This document shows, in pieces, positions 9,554 through 20,317 of a DNA stretch of 64,000 bases. Where the stretch lies: positions 973,001-1,037,000 of the forward strand of contig NZ_JAJDFY010000001.1 in the NCBI RefSeq assembly GCF_024704365.1, given 5' to 3'. Origin of the DNA: Thermomonas sp. S9 (GTDB lineage Bacteria; Pseudomonadota; Gammaproteobacteria; Xanthomonadales; Xanthomonadaceae). Position numbers and translations under genes: made by a program. The notes beneath the pieces are model-generated. The model worked only from the letters and a program-made list of their open reading frames with translations. It had not been told where the DNA came from and searched no databases. The number at the start of each line of letters is the position of its first letter. The first letter of the stretch is position 1.

Positions 9554-10837
9554 TCACGCCTTGCGCGTGCGCCGGCCGCGGGGCGCGGGTGCGCCGGCGT
9601 GGGCGCGGATGAACTCGCGCACCTGCGGATACACCTGGGTGCGCCAGCGGTGGCCGCTGAAGATGCCGTAATGGCCGGCGCCCTCCACCGTGAGGTGGCG
9701 GTGGTCGGCCTGCGGAATGCCGGCGCACAGCGCATGCGCGGCGCGGGTCTGGCCCTGGCCGGAGATGTCGTCCAGCTCACCCTCGATGGTCAGCAGCGCG
9801 CAGGTGGTGATCCTCGCGGGATCGACCCGCTCGCCGGCCACGTCCCACAGCCCGCGCGGCAGCAGGTGCTGCTGGAACACCACGCGGATGGTGTCGAGGT
9901 AGTACTCGGCGGGCATGTCCAGCACCGCGTTGTATTCGTCGTAGAAGCGGCGGTGCGCCTCGGCCGATTCCAGGTCGCCCTTGACCAGGTTCTGGTAGAA
10001 GTCCCAGTGCGACATGCCGTGGCGCTCGGGATTCATCGCCACGAAGCCCAGGTGCTGCAGGAAGCCCGGATACACGCGGCGCCCGGCGCCGGGATAGTTG
10101 GCCGGTACGCGGTGGATGAGGGTGCTTTCGAACCACCACAGGGGCTGGCGGGTGGCCAGGTTGTTGACCGCGGTCGGCGACTGCCGGGTATCGATCGGGC
10201 CGCCCATCATCGTCAGCGTGCGCGGCAGCACCTCGCCGCGCGCCGCCATCAGCGACACCGCGGCCAGCACCGGCACGGTCGGCTGGCAGACGCTGATCAC
10301 GTGCAGGTTGGCGGCACCGATGTGGCGGATGAAGTCCCGCACGTAGGCCACATAGTCGTCCAGCGTGAACGGCCCTTGCGCGTGCGGCACCATGCGCGCG
10401 TCGGTCCAGTCGGTGATGTACACCTTGTGGTCGGCCAGCAGGGTGCGCACGGTGTCGCGCAGCAGGGTGGCGTGGTGGCCGGACAGCGGCGCCACCACCA
10501 GCACGGTGGGGTCGTCCTTCATCCGCGCCAGGCCGTCGGCCTGGTCGTGGTAGCGCTTGAAGCGCAGCAGCCGGCAGAACGGCTTTTCGAGTTCCACCCG
10601 TTCCACCACCGGGATCGGCACCCCGTCCACCGCGATCTGATGGATGCCGAACTCCGGCTTCTCGTACTCCTTGCCCAGCCGGTACATCAGCTCGAACGCG
10701 GCCGCGGTGCGCTGCGCGCCCGGCAGGGCCGCCAGCCAGCTGTCGTGGGCGGAATACATCTTGGCGCCGGCATCGGCCCAGTAGGCATACGGGGCCAGTC
10801 CGGCGCGCCAGAGTTCGTGCAGTTCGTACAGCAGCAT
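9554..10837 (-). CDS. Intracellular polyhydroxyalkanoate depolymerase
   Basis: 427 residues without a signal peptide, matching the intracellular PHA/PHB depolymerase family (alpha/beta hydrolase core plus the family's C-terminal domain). The nucleophile region reads [11 protein letters not shown] Cys in place of the lipase-box Ser is the known hallmark of the Ralstonia-type intracellular enzyme. The C-terminal histidine is probably in [12 protein letters not shown]. It would release 3-hydroxyacids from storage granules in the cytoplasm. No PHA synthase or phasin gene is visible in this window, so granule context is missing here. Confidence 0.85.
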   Translation of the reverse strand: MLLYELHELWRAGLAPYAYWADAGAKMYSAHDSWLAALPGAQRTAAAFELMYRLGKEYEKPEFGIHQIAVDGVPIPVVERVELEKPFCRLLRFKRYHDQADGLARMKDDPTVLVVAPLSGHHATLLRDTVRTLLADHKVYITDWTDARMVPHAQGPFTLDDYVAYVRDFIRHIGAANLHVISVCQPTVPVLAAVSLMAARGEVLPRTLTMMGGPIDTRQSPTAVNNLATRQPLWWFESTLIHRVPANYPGAGRRVYPGFLQHLGFVAMNPERHGMSHWDFYQNLVKGDLESAEAHRRFYDEYNAVLDMPAEYYLDTIRVVFQQHLLPRGLWDVAGERVDPARITTCALLTIEGELDDISGQGQTRAAHALCAGIPQADHRHLTVEGAGHYGIFSGHRWRTQVYPQVREFIRAHAGAPAPRGRRTRKA

Positions 10838-10924
10838 CGCGGTGGTGTCCGTGGCCTGGATTGCGGCGCTGCAGCATAACGCATCGCTTCTGCGGCGCCG
10901 TGACGGCCGTCGCGGGCTGCGCCT

Positions 10925-11518
10925 TCAGTCCGGCAGCTCGAGCGCGCTGGCGTGCGCCACCCGCAGCGGTGACAGCCAGCAGTGCGAGCCCAGCGGCTGC
11001 AGGCCCAGCGCGCACAGGCGTTTGCGGTAGAACGCCGCCGGCCGCTGCTTGAACTCGTGTTCGTCACCTTCCGCGCCGTCGCCGCGGGCGAACACCTCGA
11101 TGAAGGCCACCCCACCGCACAGCTCGGCCAGCGCCGGCAGGCCGCGGTCCAGCTCGCGGGTGTCGAGGTAATGCAGCACGTCGCTGCACACCAGCAGGTC
11201 GGCCGGCGGGCAGGGGCGCAGATGCGCGAAGTCGCCGAAGCGGGCCTTGTGCAGATTGCGGGTCCGCCCGTAGCGGGCGATGGCGTAGTCGCTGGCATCG
11301 AATCCCAGGTAGTGCACGCGCGGGCGCAGCCTGCGCAGCGGCGCGCGCCAGGTGCCTTCGCCGCAGCCGATGTCCAGCACCGTGCGGATCGGGCGCTCCA
11401 GATGGTATTCGGCGGTCGCCACCGCCAGCTGCACCTTGCGCAGCAGGCGGGCGGGATGCCCGATCCCGCCGTGGCGGTACCAGCGGTCGAAATAGGCGCG
11501 GTCGTAGCGTTTGCTCAT
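10925..11518 (-). CDS. SAM-dependent methyltransferase, class I
   Basis: 197 residues. Motif I is clear (VLDIGCGEGTWRAPL), followed by the acidic strand 2 end (YLGFDASDYAI) and motif IV-like DLLVCSDVLHYL. No substrate domain is recognisable, so the methyl acceptor is unknown. It is 88 bp upstream, on the same strand, of the PHA depolymerase and divergent from the HemJ-like gene 43 bp away. Co-transcription with the depolymerase is possible but not shown. Confidence 0.75.
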   Translation of the reverse strand: MSKRYDRAYFDRWYRHGGIGHPARLLRKVQLAVATAEYHLERPIRTVLDIGCGEGTWRAPLRRLRPRVHYLGFDASDYAIARYGRTRNLHKARFGDFAHLRPCPPADLLVCSDVLHYLDTRELDRGLPALAELCGGVAFIEVFARGDGAEGDEHEFKQRPAAFYRKRLCALGLQPLGSHCWLSPLRVAHASALELPD

Positions 11519-11560
11519 CGTGGCATGCTAACGGGCATCCTCTGTTCCCGGAGTGCCGGC

Positions 11561-11980
11561 ATGGCGTACCTGCTGACCAAGACGTTCCACCTGGTGTTCG
11601 TGATCGCCTGGATGTCCACGGTGTTCTACCTGCCGCGGATCCTGGTCAATCTGGCCGAGGCCGGCGGCGCGCCCGCGGTGCGCGCGCGCCTGCTGCTGAT
11701 GGGGCGCCGGCTGTACCGCTTCGGCCACGTGATGTTCGGCATCGCCTTCGTGCTGGGGCTGGTGCTATGGCTGCACTTCCAGATCGGCGGCGGCTGGCTG
11801 CATGCCAAGCTGGTGCTGGTGCTGCTGCTGCTGGCGCATTTCGTGGTCGCCGGGCGCCTGCTCAAGCGCAGCGCGGCGGGGCACCCGCTGCCCGCGGCCG
11901 GCACCTTGCGCTGGTTCAACGAAGTGCCGGTGGTGCTGCTGGTGATGGTGGTCTATCTGGTGCTGGCCAAGCCGTTCTAA
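11561..11980 (+). CDS. HemJ/CopD-family membrane protein
   Basis: 139 residues with four predicted membrane helices. The pattern matches the HemJ-like (UPF0093/CopD) family: an early His in helix 1 (KTFHLVFVIAW), then YLPRILV, RFGHVMFGIAFVLGL, and WLHAKLVLVLLLLAHF with a Lys, ending near FNEVPVVLLVMVV. HemJ is an oxygen-independent-of-HemG/HemY protoporphyrinogen oxidase found in many proteobacteria; assignment to that role rather than to a generic CopD relative is likely but unproven. The start was chosen because GGAG lies 8 bp upstream. Confidence 0.7.
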   Translation: MAYLLTKTFHLVFVIAWMSTVFYLPRILVNLAEAGGAPAVRARLLLMGRRLYRFGHVMFGIAFVLGLVLWLHFQIGGGWLHAKLVLVLLLLAHFVVAGRLLKRSAAGHPLPAAGTLRWFNEVPVVLLVMVVYLVLAKPF

Positions 11981-12000
11981 GAGGGCTGTCGCTGGCATGC

Positions 12001-12029
12001 GCCACGCCGACGCGCCCGAGCGGCGTGGC
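12001..12029. terminator. Terminator hairpin between converging genes
   Basis: A perfect 9-bp stem (GCCACGCCG 12001-12009 with CGGCGTGGC 12021-12029) encloses an 11-base loop and is followed on the + strand by agctttgcttt. It separates the HemJ-like gene from the converging alkaline phosphatase gene. Confidence 0.6.
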
Positions 12030-12039
12030 AGCTTTGCTT

Positions 12040-13773
12040 TCAGTGCGGCGTGGTGGAAGCTTTCGGATCGGGCAGGATCACCGGAACTCCGTTGCCATCG
12101 CACAGCTGCTGCGCGCAGGCCGCCGCGCGCAGGCGCGGGCTGGCCTGCAGCAGGATGTGATAGAGCGCGTTCTGCTCCAGCGAGCCGCGCACCGCGGCGC
12201 TGCCGGGGCCGCGGGCCCAGACGCCGACGTCCTCGCCGCCGTGGGTCTCCGATTTCGCCGGCACCAGCGCTTCCTGCATGTAGTCCGGGTCCTCGGTGTC
12301 CACGTGGGTCAGGTCCGGACGCCCGTTGCGGGCGGGGCGCACGCCTTCCATCCAGTGCTCGAAGCGCTTGGGGCCTTCCGGCTGGCGCGAACTGGCGCCG
12401 ACGTAGCCGGGGCCGTTGGCATAGCTGAGCGTGGTGTAGGGCAGGCCGGTGGCGTCGCGCGCCAGCTGGGTGGGGTCGCTTTCCTCGCCGCTGCCGCCCT
12501 TGACCTTGCTCAGGATCGGATTGCCGCGCGCGGGATAGCCGGCAAAGGTCATGGTGTGCGAGTGGTCGGCGGTGACCAGGATCAGGGTGTCCTGCGGCGA
12601 GGTCATCTCGCTGGCAGCGCGCACCGCGTCGGAGAAGGCGATGGTCTCGTCCAGCGCGCGGAAGGCGTTGCCGGAGTGGTGGGCATGGTCGATGCGGCCG
12701 CCTTCCACCAGCAGCACATAGCCGTCCGGGTTGCGCGCCAGGCGGGTGATCGCAGCGCGGGTCATCTCCGCCAGCGAGGGTTCGCCGGCGGGATCCTGCG
12801 GGCGATCGTGCTCGTAGTGCATGTGGTCGGGCTCGAACAGGCCCAGCAGCGGCTGGTCGGTCGGCGCGGCGCGCAGCTGCGCCGCGTTCCAGACGTAGAC
12901 GCCGCCCGGATGGCGCTGCTGCCACTCGGCGATCAGGTCGCGCCCGTCCAGACGTGCGCCGACCTTGTCGTCGTACTCCGGATCGCGCTGGCTGGCCGGC
13001 ATCAGATTGCTGCGGCCGCCGCCCATCAGCACGTCGGGGCCGGCGCCGTACGGCGATTCCACCATCTGCCGGGCGATGTCGAGGCAGCCTTCGGCCTGCG
13101 CCTCCGGCGGCAGGTCGGCATCGCTCTCCCAGTTGCGGTCGGCGCTGTGGCTGAAGGTGGCGGCCGGGGTGGCGTGCGTCACGCGGGTGGTGGTGGCCAC
13201 GCCGGTGGCCATGCCGGCGGAGGCGGCGAGTTCCCACAGGGTCAGCAGCGGGGTGGCCAGTGCCGCCTTGCAGTCGCCGCGCGGCGCGCTCTGGCCGATG
13301 CTGAGCACGCCCAGCCGGGTCTTGGCACCGGTGGCGATCGCGCTCATGGTGCCGGCCGAGTCCGGGGTCTGCGAATTGGTGTTGTAGGTCTTGCTCAGCG
13401 CGGTGTCCGGGAAGGTTTCCCAGGCCAGGCGGTTCTCCTCGCCGGGCATGCCCTTGCGTTGCCCCTCCAGGATGCGCGCGGCGGCCACGGTGGTCAGGCT
13501 CATGCCGTCGCCGAGAAACACGATCACGTTCCTGGCGCGGCCGTTCATGGCGCCGCGCTCCGCGGCCTGGGCGGCGCCGGCGCGGTACCACCATTGCGGG
13601 GTCTCGCCGTCCGGATGCTGGATGGCGGGCACGTCCACGTGCAGCGTGGCGGCCTGGGCGCCGGCCGGGGCGGCGGCGTGCGGGAGCGGGCCGGTGCTGG
13701 CGCAGGCGGCCAGCAGCAGGCTGCAGGCGAACGGCAGCAGGCGGAGTCGGGCAGGGATATGCGGAGTGTTCAT
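12040..13773 (-). CDS. Alkaline phosphatase (PhoA superfamily), predicted lipoprotein
   Basis: 577 residues. The start at 13773 opens a lipoprotein signal with the lipobox LLAACAST; the open frame continues upstream, but that part is not export-like. Metal-binding and catalytic features follow: FLGDGMS, the nucleophile Ser in DSAGTMSAIATGAK, GRIDHAHHSGNA and VTADHSHTMTF. It should hydrolyse phosphomonoesters in the periplasm, anchored to a membrane by its lipid. The Ser, Asp and His positions expected for the two-zinc site are present. No Pho box was identified upstream, so phosphate control is not shown. Confidence 0.88.
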   Translation of the reverse strand: MNTPHIPARLRLLPFACSLLLAACASTGPLPHAAAPAGAQAATLHVDVPAIQHPDGETPQWWYRAGAAQAAERGAMNGRARNVIVFLGDGMSLTTVAAARILEGQRKGMPGEENRLAWETFPDTALSKTYNTNSQTPDSAGTMSAIATGAKTRLGVLSIGQSAPRGDCKAALATPLLTLWELAASAGMATGVATTTRVTHATPAATFSHSADRNWESDADLPPEAQAEGCLDIARQMVESPYGAGPDVLMGGGRSNLMPASQRDPEYDDKVGARLDGRDLIAEWQQRHPGGVYVWNAAQLRAAPTDQPLLGLFEPDHMHYEHDRPQDPAGEPSLAEMTRAAITRLARNPDGYVLLVEGGRIDHAHHSGNAFRALDETIAFSDAVRAASEMTSPQDTLILVTADHSHTMTFAGYPARGNPILSKVKGGSGEESDPTQLARDATGLPYTTLSYANGPGYVGASSRQPEGPKRFEHWMEGVRPARNGRPDLTHVDTEDPDYMQEALVPAKSETHGGEDVGVWARGPGSAAVRGSLEQNALYHILLQASPRLRAAACAQQLCDGNGVPVILPDPKASTTPH

Positions 13774-13882
13774 GTAGGCATTATCACCGGTCGCGGTGTC
13801 AGCGGGATTGCAGGGGTGGTTGCGCGCTGACGCGCAGCGGCCGGTCGGGTATCGTGCAGACCGGCCAAGCCCGGAGGGGCAC

Positions 13883-15220
13883 ATGTTCGACTGGTGGTTC
13901 CGCATCAAGTTCTGGAAGCGCGTGCTGCTCGGCTTCGTGCTGGGCGCGCTGGCGGGCTGGGCGTTCGGCAAGGACGCCGAAACCTGGTTCGGGCCGGTCG
14001 GCGATCTCTATGTCACCCTGATCTCGATGATCGCGGTGCCGCTGGTGTTCTTCGCGGTGATCAATGCGGTGGCCTCGCTCAGCGGCAAGGCGTCGATCGC
14101 CGCGCTGGCCGGGCGCACCTTCCTGTGGTTCGCGATCACCGCGGTGCTGGCGGTGGGCGTGGGGCTGGCGTTCGGCTGGATCATCCAGCCGGGCGCCGGG
14201 GTGGGGCCGCTGAAGATCGCGTCCGACTATTCGCCCAGGCAGGTGCCCGGTGCGCTGGACATGCTGCTGAACCTGGTGCCGTCCAATCCGTTCCAGGCCC
14301 TGGGCGGGGCCGCGAGCGCGAAGCTGGCCGACGGCACCAAGGTACTGGTGCCGCGCAGCTGGACCGTGCTGCAGGTGATCTTCTTCGCCGGGCTGGTGGG
14401 CTTTGCGATGGTGAAGCTGGGCGAGAAGGTGGCCGGGGTGCGCAGGCTGGTGGGCGAAGCCAGCGAGGTGATGATCCAGGTCACCCGCTACGTGCTGGAG
14501 TTCACTCCGTTTGGAACCTTCGGCCTGATCGCCGCCCTGGTGGGCGGCTACGGCTTCGAGCAGCTGCGCCCGCTGCTGAACTTCGTCCTGGCGCTGTATG
14601 CGGCCTGCGCCTTCCACATCGTGGTGGTGTACAGCGCCCTGCTGCTGGCGCACGGCCTGAACCCGCTGAAGTTCTTCCGCGGCGCGGCGCCCGCGATGGA
14701 GGTGGGCTTCGTGGCCTCCAGCAGCTTCGCGGCGCTGCCGGCCTCGCTGCGCAGCGCCACCCACAATCTCGGGGTGGACCGCGATTACGCGGCGTTCGCG
14801 GTGCCGCTGGGCGCCACCATCAAGATGGACGGCTGCGGCGCGATCTATCCGGCGCTGGCGGCGGTGTTCATCTCGCAGTACGCCGGGATCGAGCTGTCGC
14901 CGACCCAGTACCTGATCATCGCGCTGGCCTCGGTGCTGGGCAGCTTCGGCACCGCCGGGGTGCCGGGTACCGCGGTGATCATGGCCACCGTGGTGCTCTC
15001 TGCCGCGGGGTTGCCGCTGGAGGTGATCGGCTACCTGTACGCGATCGACCGCGTGCTGGACATGATGCGCACGATGACCAACGTCACCGGCCAGGTGCTG
15101 GTGCCGGTGCTGGTGGCGAAGGAGACCGGGCGTCTGGATCGCGCGCTGTACGAGGCGGCGCCGAGCAACGTGGGGCTGGCCGAGGGCGATCAGGCCGAGC
15201 CCGATGCCAGGCACGGTTGA
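13883..15220 (+). CDS. Dicarboxylate/amino acid:cation symporter (DAACS family)
   Basis: 445 residues from ATG 13883, preceded by GGAGG. The opening MFDWWFRIKFWKRVLLG and the multi-helix layout match GltP/DctA-type carriers. The transport-core signatures are visible: a Ser-rich hairpin tip (VASSSFAALPAS), the NMDGT-like motif as IKMDGCGAIY, and the second hairpin LGSFGTAGVPGTAVIM. It should import C4-dicarboxylates, glutamate or aspartate with Na+ or H+. Divergent from the alkaline phosphatase gene across about 110 bp. Confidence 0.88.
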   Translation: MFDWWFRIKFWKRVLLGFVLGALAGWAFGKDAETWFGPVGDLYVTLISMIAVPLVFFAVINAVASLSGKASIAALAGRTFLWFAITAVLAVGVGLAFGWIIQPGAGVGPLKIASDYSPRQVPGALDMLLNLVPSNPFQALGGAASAKLADGTKVLVPRSWTVLQVIFFAGLVGFAMVKLGEKVAGVRRLVGEASEVMIQVTRYVLEFTPFGTFGLIAALVGGYGFEQLRPLLNFVLALYAACAFHIVVVYSALLLAHGLNPLKFFRGAAPAMEVGFVASSSFAALPASLRSATHNLGVDRDYAAFAVPLGATIKMDGCGAIYPALAAVFISQYAGIELSPTQYLIIALASVLGSFGTAGVPGTAVIMATVVLSAAGLPLEVIGYLYAIDRVLDMMRTMTNVTGQVLVPVLVAKETGRLDRALYEAAPSNVGLAEGDQAEPDARHG

Positions 15221-15265
15221 GCCACCATCAAGCAGCCGCCGGCGACTGCCGTTAAGCTTGGTGAA

Positions 15266-17516
<2,251 letters not shown>

Positions 17517-17540
17517 GTTCCGGCATTCGCGGATGAGCAT

Positions 17541-17568
17541 GCGAAGCCCCGCTTGCGCGGGGCTTCGC
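17541..17568. terminator. Strong terminator hairpin after purA
   Basis: A perfect 12-bp stem (17541-17552 with 17557-17568) has a TTGC loop. It sits 24 bp after purA and 30 bp before the end of the converging secreted-protein gene, and could serve both. On the + strand it is followed by cgtttctg. Confidence 0.75.
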
Positions 17569-17597
17569 CGTTTCTGCGGCAGAGGCGTTGTGCGGGC

Positions 17598-18406
17598 TTA
17601 GCGGGGGTCATCCTCTCGCTTGTGGTCGCGCTTGGGCTTGGCCGCCGGCTGCGGTTCCGACGCCGGCGCCGATGCACTGCCCGCGCCCGCAGCGATGGAC
17701 GCGCTGCCGCTTCCATCGGCCTTGCCGCGCCGTGCCTGCGCCGAACCACGTGCCGCGCCGCTGGTCGACGCACTGATGCCGGATTCGCGCGAAACCGAAG
17801 CGCTGCCACCGGCCGAGCCTTCGGCGGCCACGCTGGGCAGTAGCGGGTGATGCGCCGGGGCGTTGCCAGAGGTGCCGGAACCGCCACCGGCGTGACTCTG
17901 CGCACTACGCCCCAGCGCTGCGCTGACGCCGCCTTCAGCACTACCGGCGACGCCCGGCGCGGATGCAGGCGGCTGCGCGTTCACCGCCGGCGTGAGGGAA
18001 GTGGCGTTGCCAGACAGCGTGGCCTGGGCCGCACCCGCAAGCGTGCCGGTCAGCGCCGCGCCGCGTTCGCCTTGGCGGCCACGCGGCTGGCCTCGGCGTC
18101 TACGGCGCGCTTGCCGTGGGAGGCGGCGTCTGTGGTTGCGCCGGCGATGGCGTTGCCGCTGGCGCGTGCGCGGCGGGCGGCGCGTTCGCGGGCGACTTCG
18201 AGGCGGTCGATGGTGCCCACTGCAGGCAATCGGCCGTCGATGCGGCCGTTGCCGGAAAGATTGCCCCCCAGCATGCCACCCGTGCGGTCGATGGTGCCGC
18301 TGAGGCTGCCGCCGAGATCACCGCGGCCACCCAATACCTGCGCCTGGACAGGCGCTATGCAGGTGAAGGCGGCGAGTGCGATCAAGGTGAGAGAGGTCTT
18401 GCGCAT
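17598..18406 (-). CDS. Low-complexity Ala/Gly/Ser secreted protein, frameshifted near 18058
   Basis: Begins at 18406 behind AAGGAGAA with a clear signal peptide (MRKTSLTLIALAAFTCIAP, cleavage near VQAQ). The first frame reads GGRGDLGGSLSGTIDRTGG and similar Gly-rich turns, then an Arg/Ala-rich helix, and stops at about 18050. The other frame continues seamlessly (ALTGTLAGAAQATLSGNA) to a basic tail (PKRDHKREDDPR). The span is one base short of a single frame, so one missing base near 18055-18062 rebuilds a 269-residue protein. The mature part has no Cys and no recognised domain. It lies 100 bp downstream of the S8 peptidase on the same strand and probably belongs with it. Function unknown. 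Confidence 0.6.
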
Positions 18407-18505
18407 TGGAGTTCTCCTTGTCATCCGCGGCGGGTCCGCGTGTAATGACGGAACGACCGGGCGTGCCGGATCCATCCGGCGCCTGGAAACGCGGATGGAA
18501 TCCGT

Positions 18506-19699
18506 TCAGGTTGGAGCGATGATTCCCAGCCCGCAGCGGGGCGAGCGTGCCGGACGGGCCGCGCGTGCAAGCACATGCATCGCATCGGCGCTGTGCCCAG
18601 GCGCTGGCGCGGCCCAGGTGCCGGCGAGCAGGCGCGCTACTAGCGGCGCAGCGAAGGACGTGCCGCGCGTGTGGGAATCCACCACGCCGTCCGCGCAGAC
18701 GCTGATGTGCTTGCCCACCGCCGATTCCGGCAACAGCACGCCGCGGGCGTTGACGGCGGCGACCGCGATCACGCCCGGATAGCCGGCGGGAAAGCGGGGA
18801 GGTGCGGCCGGCCCGTCGTTGCCTGCCGCCGCAACGATCACCTGCCCACGTGCGAGCAGCACTTCGACCGTCCGCCGCAGCGCGCTGTTGTCCGGTCCGA
18901 CCAGACTGACGTTGATCACGGCCACCCCCTGCTGCGCCATCCAGCGCAGCGCCTCCACCAGTGCCAGCGTATCGCCGCCCACGCGCCGTCCGCACCACAG
19001 GTCGGCGGCCAGCAGGGTGGCAGGTGCGCCTGCGACGAGGCGCATCGCCACCTGGGTTCCGTGTGGCTGTGGAAGGCTGCGGCCATCACAGCCATGGGGC
19101 ACGACGCGGGTGCGTGCGAGTGCGGGAGCGCTGGCGTCGACGCCGCCATCGATCAGCCCGACGCGAAGTCCGGTATCGCCGGTTGCCGCCTGGTTGGCCT
19201 GGCCGGCGTAGCCACCGGCAGGCAGAAACAAATGGTGGGGCTCGATGGCGCGGCCGGGCAGGGTCGCGCGCAGCACGCGCAGGGCGCGGCCAGGGCTGCG
19301 GTCGCGGCTGTCCCGCAACAGCGTGATCGACATCCCGAATGCGTCGTCGTGATCCTCGCGCAGCACCTGGAAGCCGGCAGCGCGGACCGCGTCCTGCTCG
19401 GCCGCATCGATGTCCAGCGCCAGATATTCAGCGCGTCGCATGACCGCGCCATCCGGCGCCCGTGCGACCTGCGCAGGCACTTCGCGCAGCAGCGCCGCGG
19501 CCTGCTGGCGATAGCTCCAGGTCGCGCTCAGCAGGGCGTTGGTGGTGGCGGAGGTCGCTGCGTCGAGCGTGTCGATGGGCGTGCCTGCGGGCAGCCGCGG
19601 CAGCGTCGGGAGGCCGCCAGGCAGCACCTGCGCGCGTACGGGCAAGAACGGCCCGAGCGCGAGCAGCAGGCATACAACCAGGGGTAGGTGACGACGCAT
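18506..19699 (-). CDS. Secreted S8-family serine peptidase (subtilase)
   Basis: 397 residues with a signal peptide ending near PVRAQ. After an N-terminal region of about 150 residues, possibly a propeptide, the catalytic triad is complete: Asp184 (GLIDGGVD), His213 (PHGTQVA) and Ser348 (RGTSFAAP), with oxyanion Asn294 (AAGNDG). The catalytic domain is compact, and four Cys (near 204, 236, 335 and close to the C-terminus) could form disulfides. It should be an extracytoplasmic endopeptidase. It is divergent from an ECF sigma factor gene, and a low-complexity secreted protein follows it. An in-frame ATG upstream of the chosen start lacks better support. Confidence 0.85.
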   Translation of the reverse strand: MRRHLPLVVCLLLALGPFLPVRAQVLPGGLPTLPRLPAGTPIDTLDAATSATTNALLSATWSYRQQAAALLREVPAQVARAPDGAVMRRAEYLALDIDAAEQDAVRAAGFQVLREDHDDAFGMSITLLRDSRDRSPGRALRVLRATLPGRAIEPHHLFLPAGGYAGQANQAATGDTGLRVGLIDGGVDASAPALARTRVVPHGCDGRSLPQPHGTQVAMRLVAGAPATLLAADLWCGRRVGGDTLALVEALRWMAQQGVAVINVSLVGPDNSALRRTVEVLLARGQVIVAAAGNDGPAAPPRFPAGYPGVIAVAAVNARGVLLPESAVGKHISVCADGVVDSHTRGTSFAAPLVARLLAGTWAAPAPGHSADAMHVLARAARPARSPRCGLGIIAPT

Positions 19700-19725
19700 G
19701 CGGCACTGGCTGAAGTGGATGCGAC

Positions 19726-19741
19726 CGGATGCTAGCATCCG
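19726..19741. promoter_or_regulatory. Perfect 16-bp palindrome between the subtilase and ECF sigma genes
   Basis: CGGATGCTAGCATCCG is a perfect inverted repeat centred 34 bp upstream of the S8 start and about 85 bp upstream of the sigma start. It lies inside the divergent promoter region. A dimeric regulator site is the simplest reading; no regulator gene of that sort lies next to it. Confidence 0.4.
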
Positions 19742-19818
19742 CCTCTGCACCGTCGCTGAGCGTCCGGTATGCACGACGGATGGAAACCGCGCACACGTTC
19801 GTAGGGTCCCCTGTACGC

Positions 19819-20307
19819 ATGAGCGATCGCGACACTGTCTGCGAAGCACTGCCGGCGTTGTTGCCACGCCTGCGACGTATGGCGCGTGCATTGGCGGGCA
19901 ATGCCGCGGATGCCGATGACCTGGTGCAGCTGGCGCTGGAACGCGCGCTTGCGCGTGCGGACCAGTGGCGACCGGACGGAAGAGTGGATGCATGGGTGTT
20001 TGGCATCCTGCGCAATGCCTGGCGGGACGAGCTGCGGGCGCGGGCGCGCAAGCAGGCGGTCTTCGTCGCCGAGGAGGCCGGGCTTTCGGTGGGCGAGGCG
20101 GGCGTCGAACGCCACGTCGAAGCGCTGTCGGTGGCAGAGGCAATGGCGAGGTTGCCGCCCGAGCAGCGCGAGGCAGTGGCGCTGGTGCTGGTGGAGGGCA
20201 TGCGTTACGCCGAGGCCGCACACGTGCTTGGTGTACCCGAAGGCACGGTCACGAGCCGGCTGTCACGGGCGCGGGCGGCGCTGCGCGATTGGCTCGGACA
20301 GGAATGA
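19819..20307 (+). CDS. ECF-type RNA polymerase sigma factor
   Basis: 162 residues with only sigma regions 2 and 4. Region 2 is LPRLRRMARALAGNAADADD leading into ALERALARADQW, with DAWVFGILRNAWRD after it. Region 4 is MARLPPEQREAVALVLVEGM, then YAEAAHVLGVPEGTVTSRLSRARAAL, a helix-turn-helix for -35 recognition. It should redirect RNA polymerase in response to an envelope signal. The start is uncertain: Met codons at 19819 and about 38 bp upstream are both in frame, and neither has a strong ribosome site. Its stop is 10 bp before the anti-sigma start, a typical sigma/anti-sigma operon. Confidence 0.85.
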   Translation: MSDRDTVCEALPALLPRLRRMARALAGNAADADDLVQLALERALARADQWRPDGRVDAWVFGILRNAWRDELRARARKQAVFVAEEAGLSVGEAGVERHVEALSVAEAMARLPPEQREAVALVLVEGMRYAEAAHVLGVPEGTVTSRLSRARAALRDWLGQE

Positions 20308-20317
20308 GGAATCCAAG

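Noticed and set aside
18330..18350. An RGD tripeptide in the low-complexity secreted protein, as a host-binding motif
   Set aside because: A single tripeptide in a Gly-rich run is expected by chance.
19782..19808. GGAAAC ... GTC as an autoregulated ECF promoter ahead of the sigma gene
   Set aside because: The spacing is off for common ECF promoters, and the pattern is too weak in GC-rich DNA to call.
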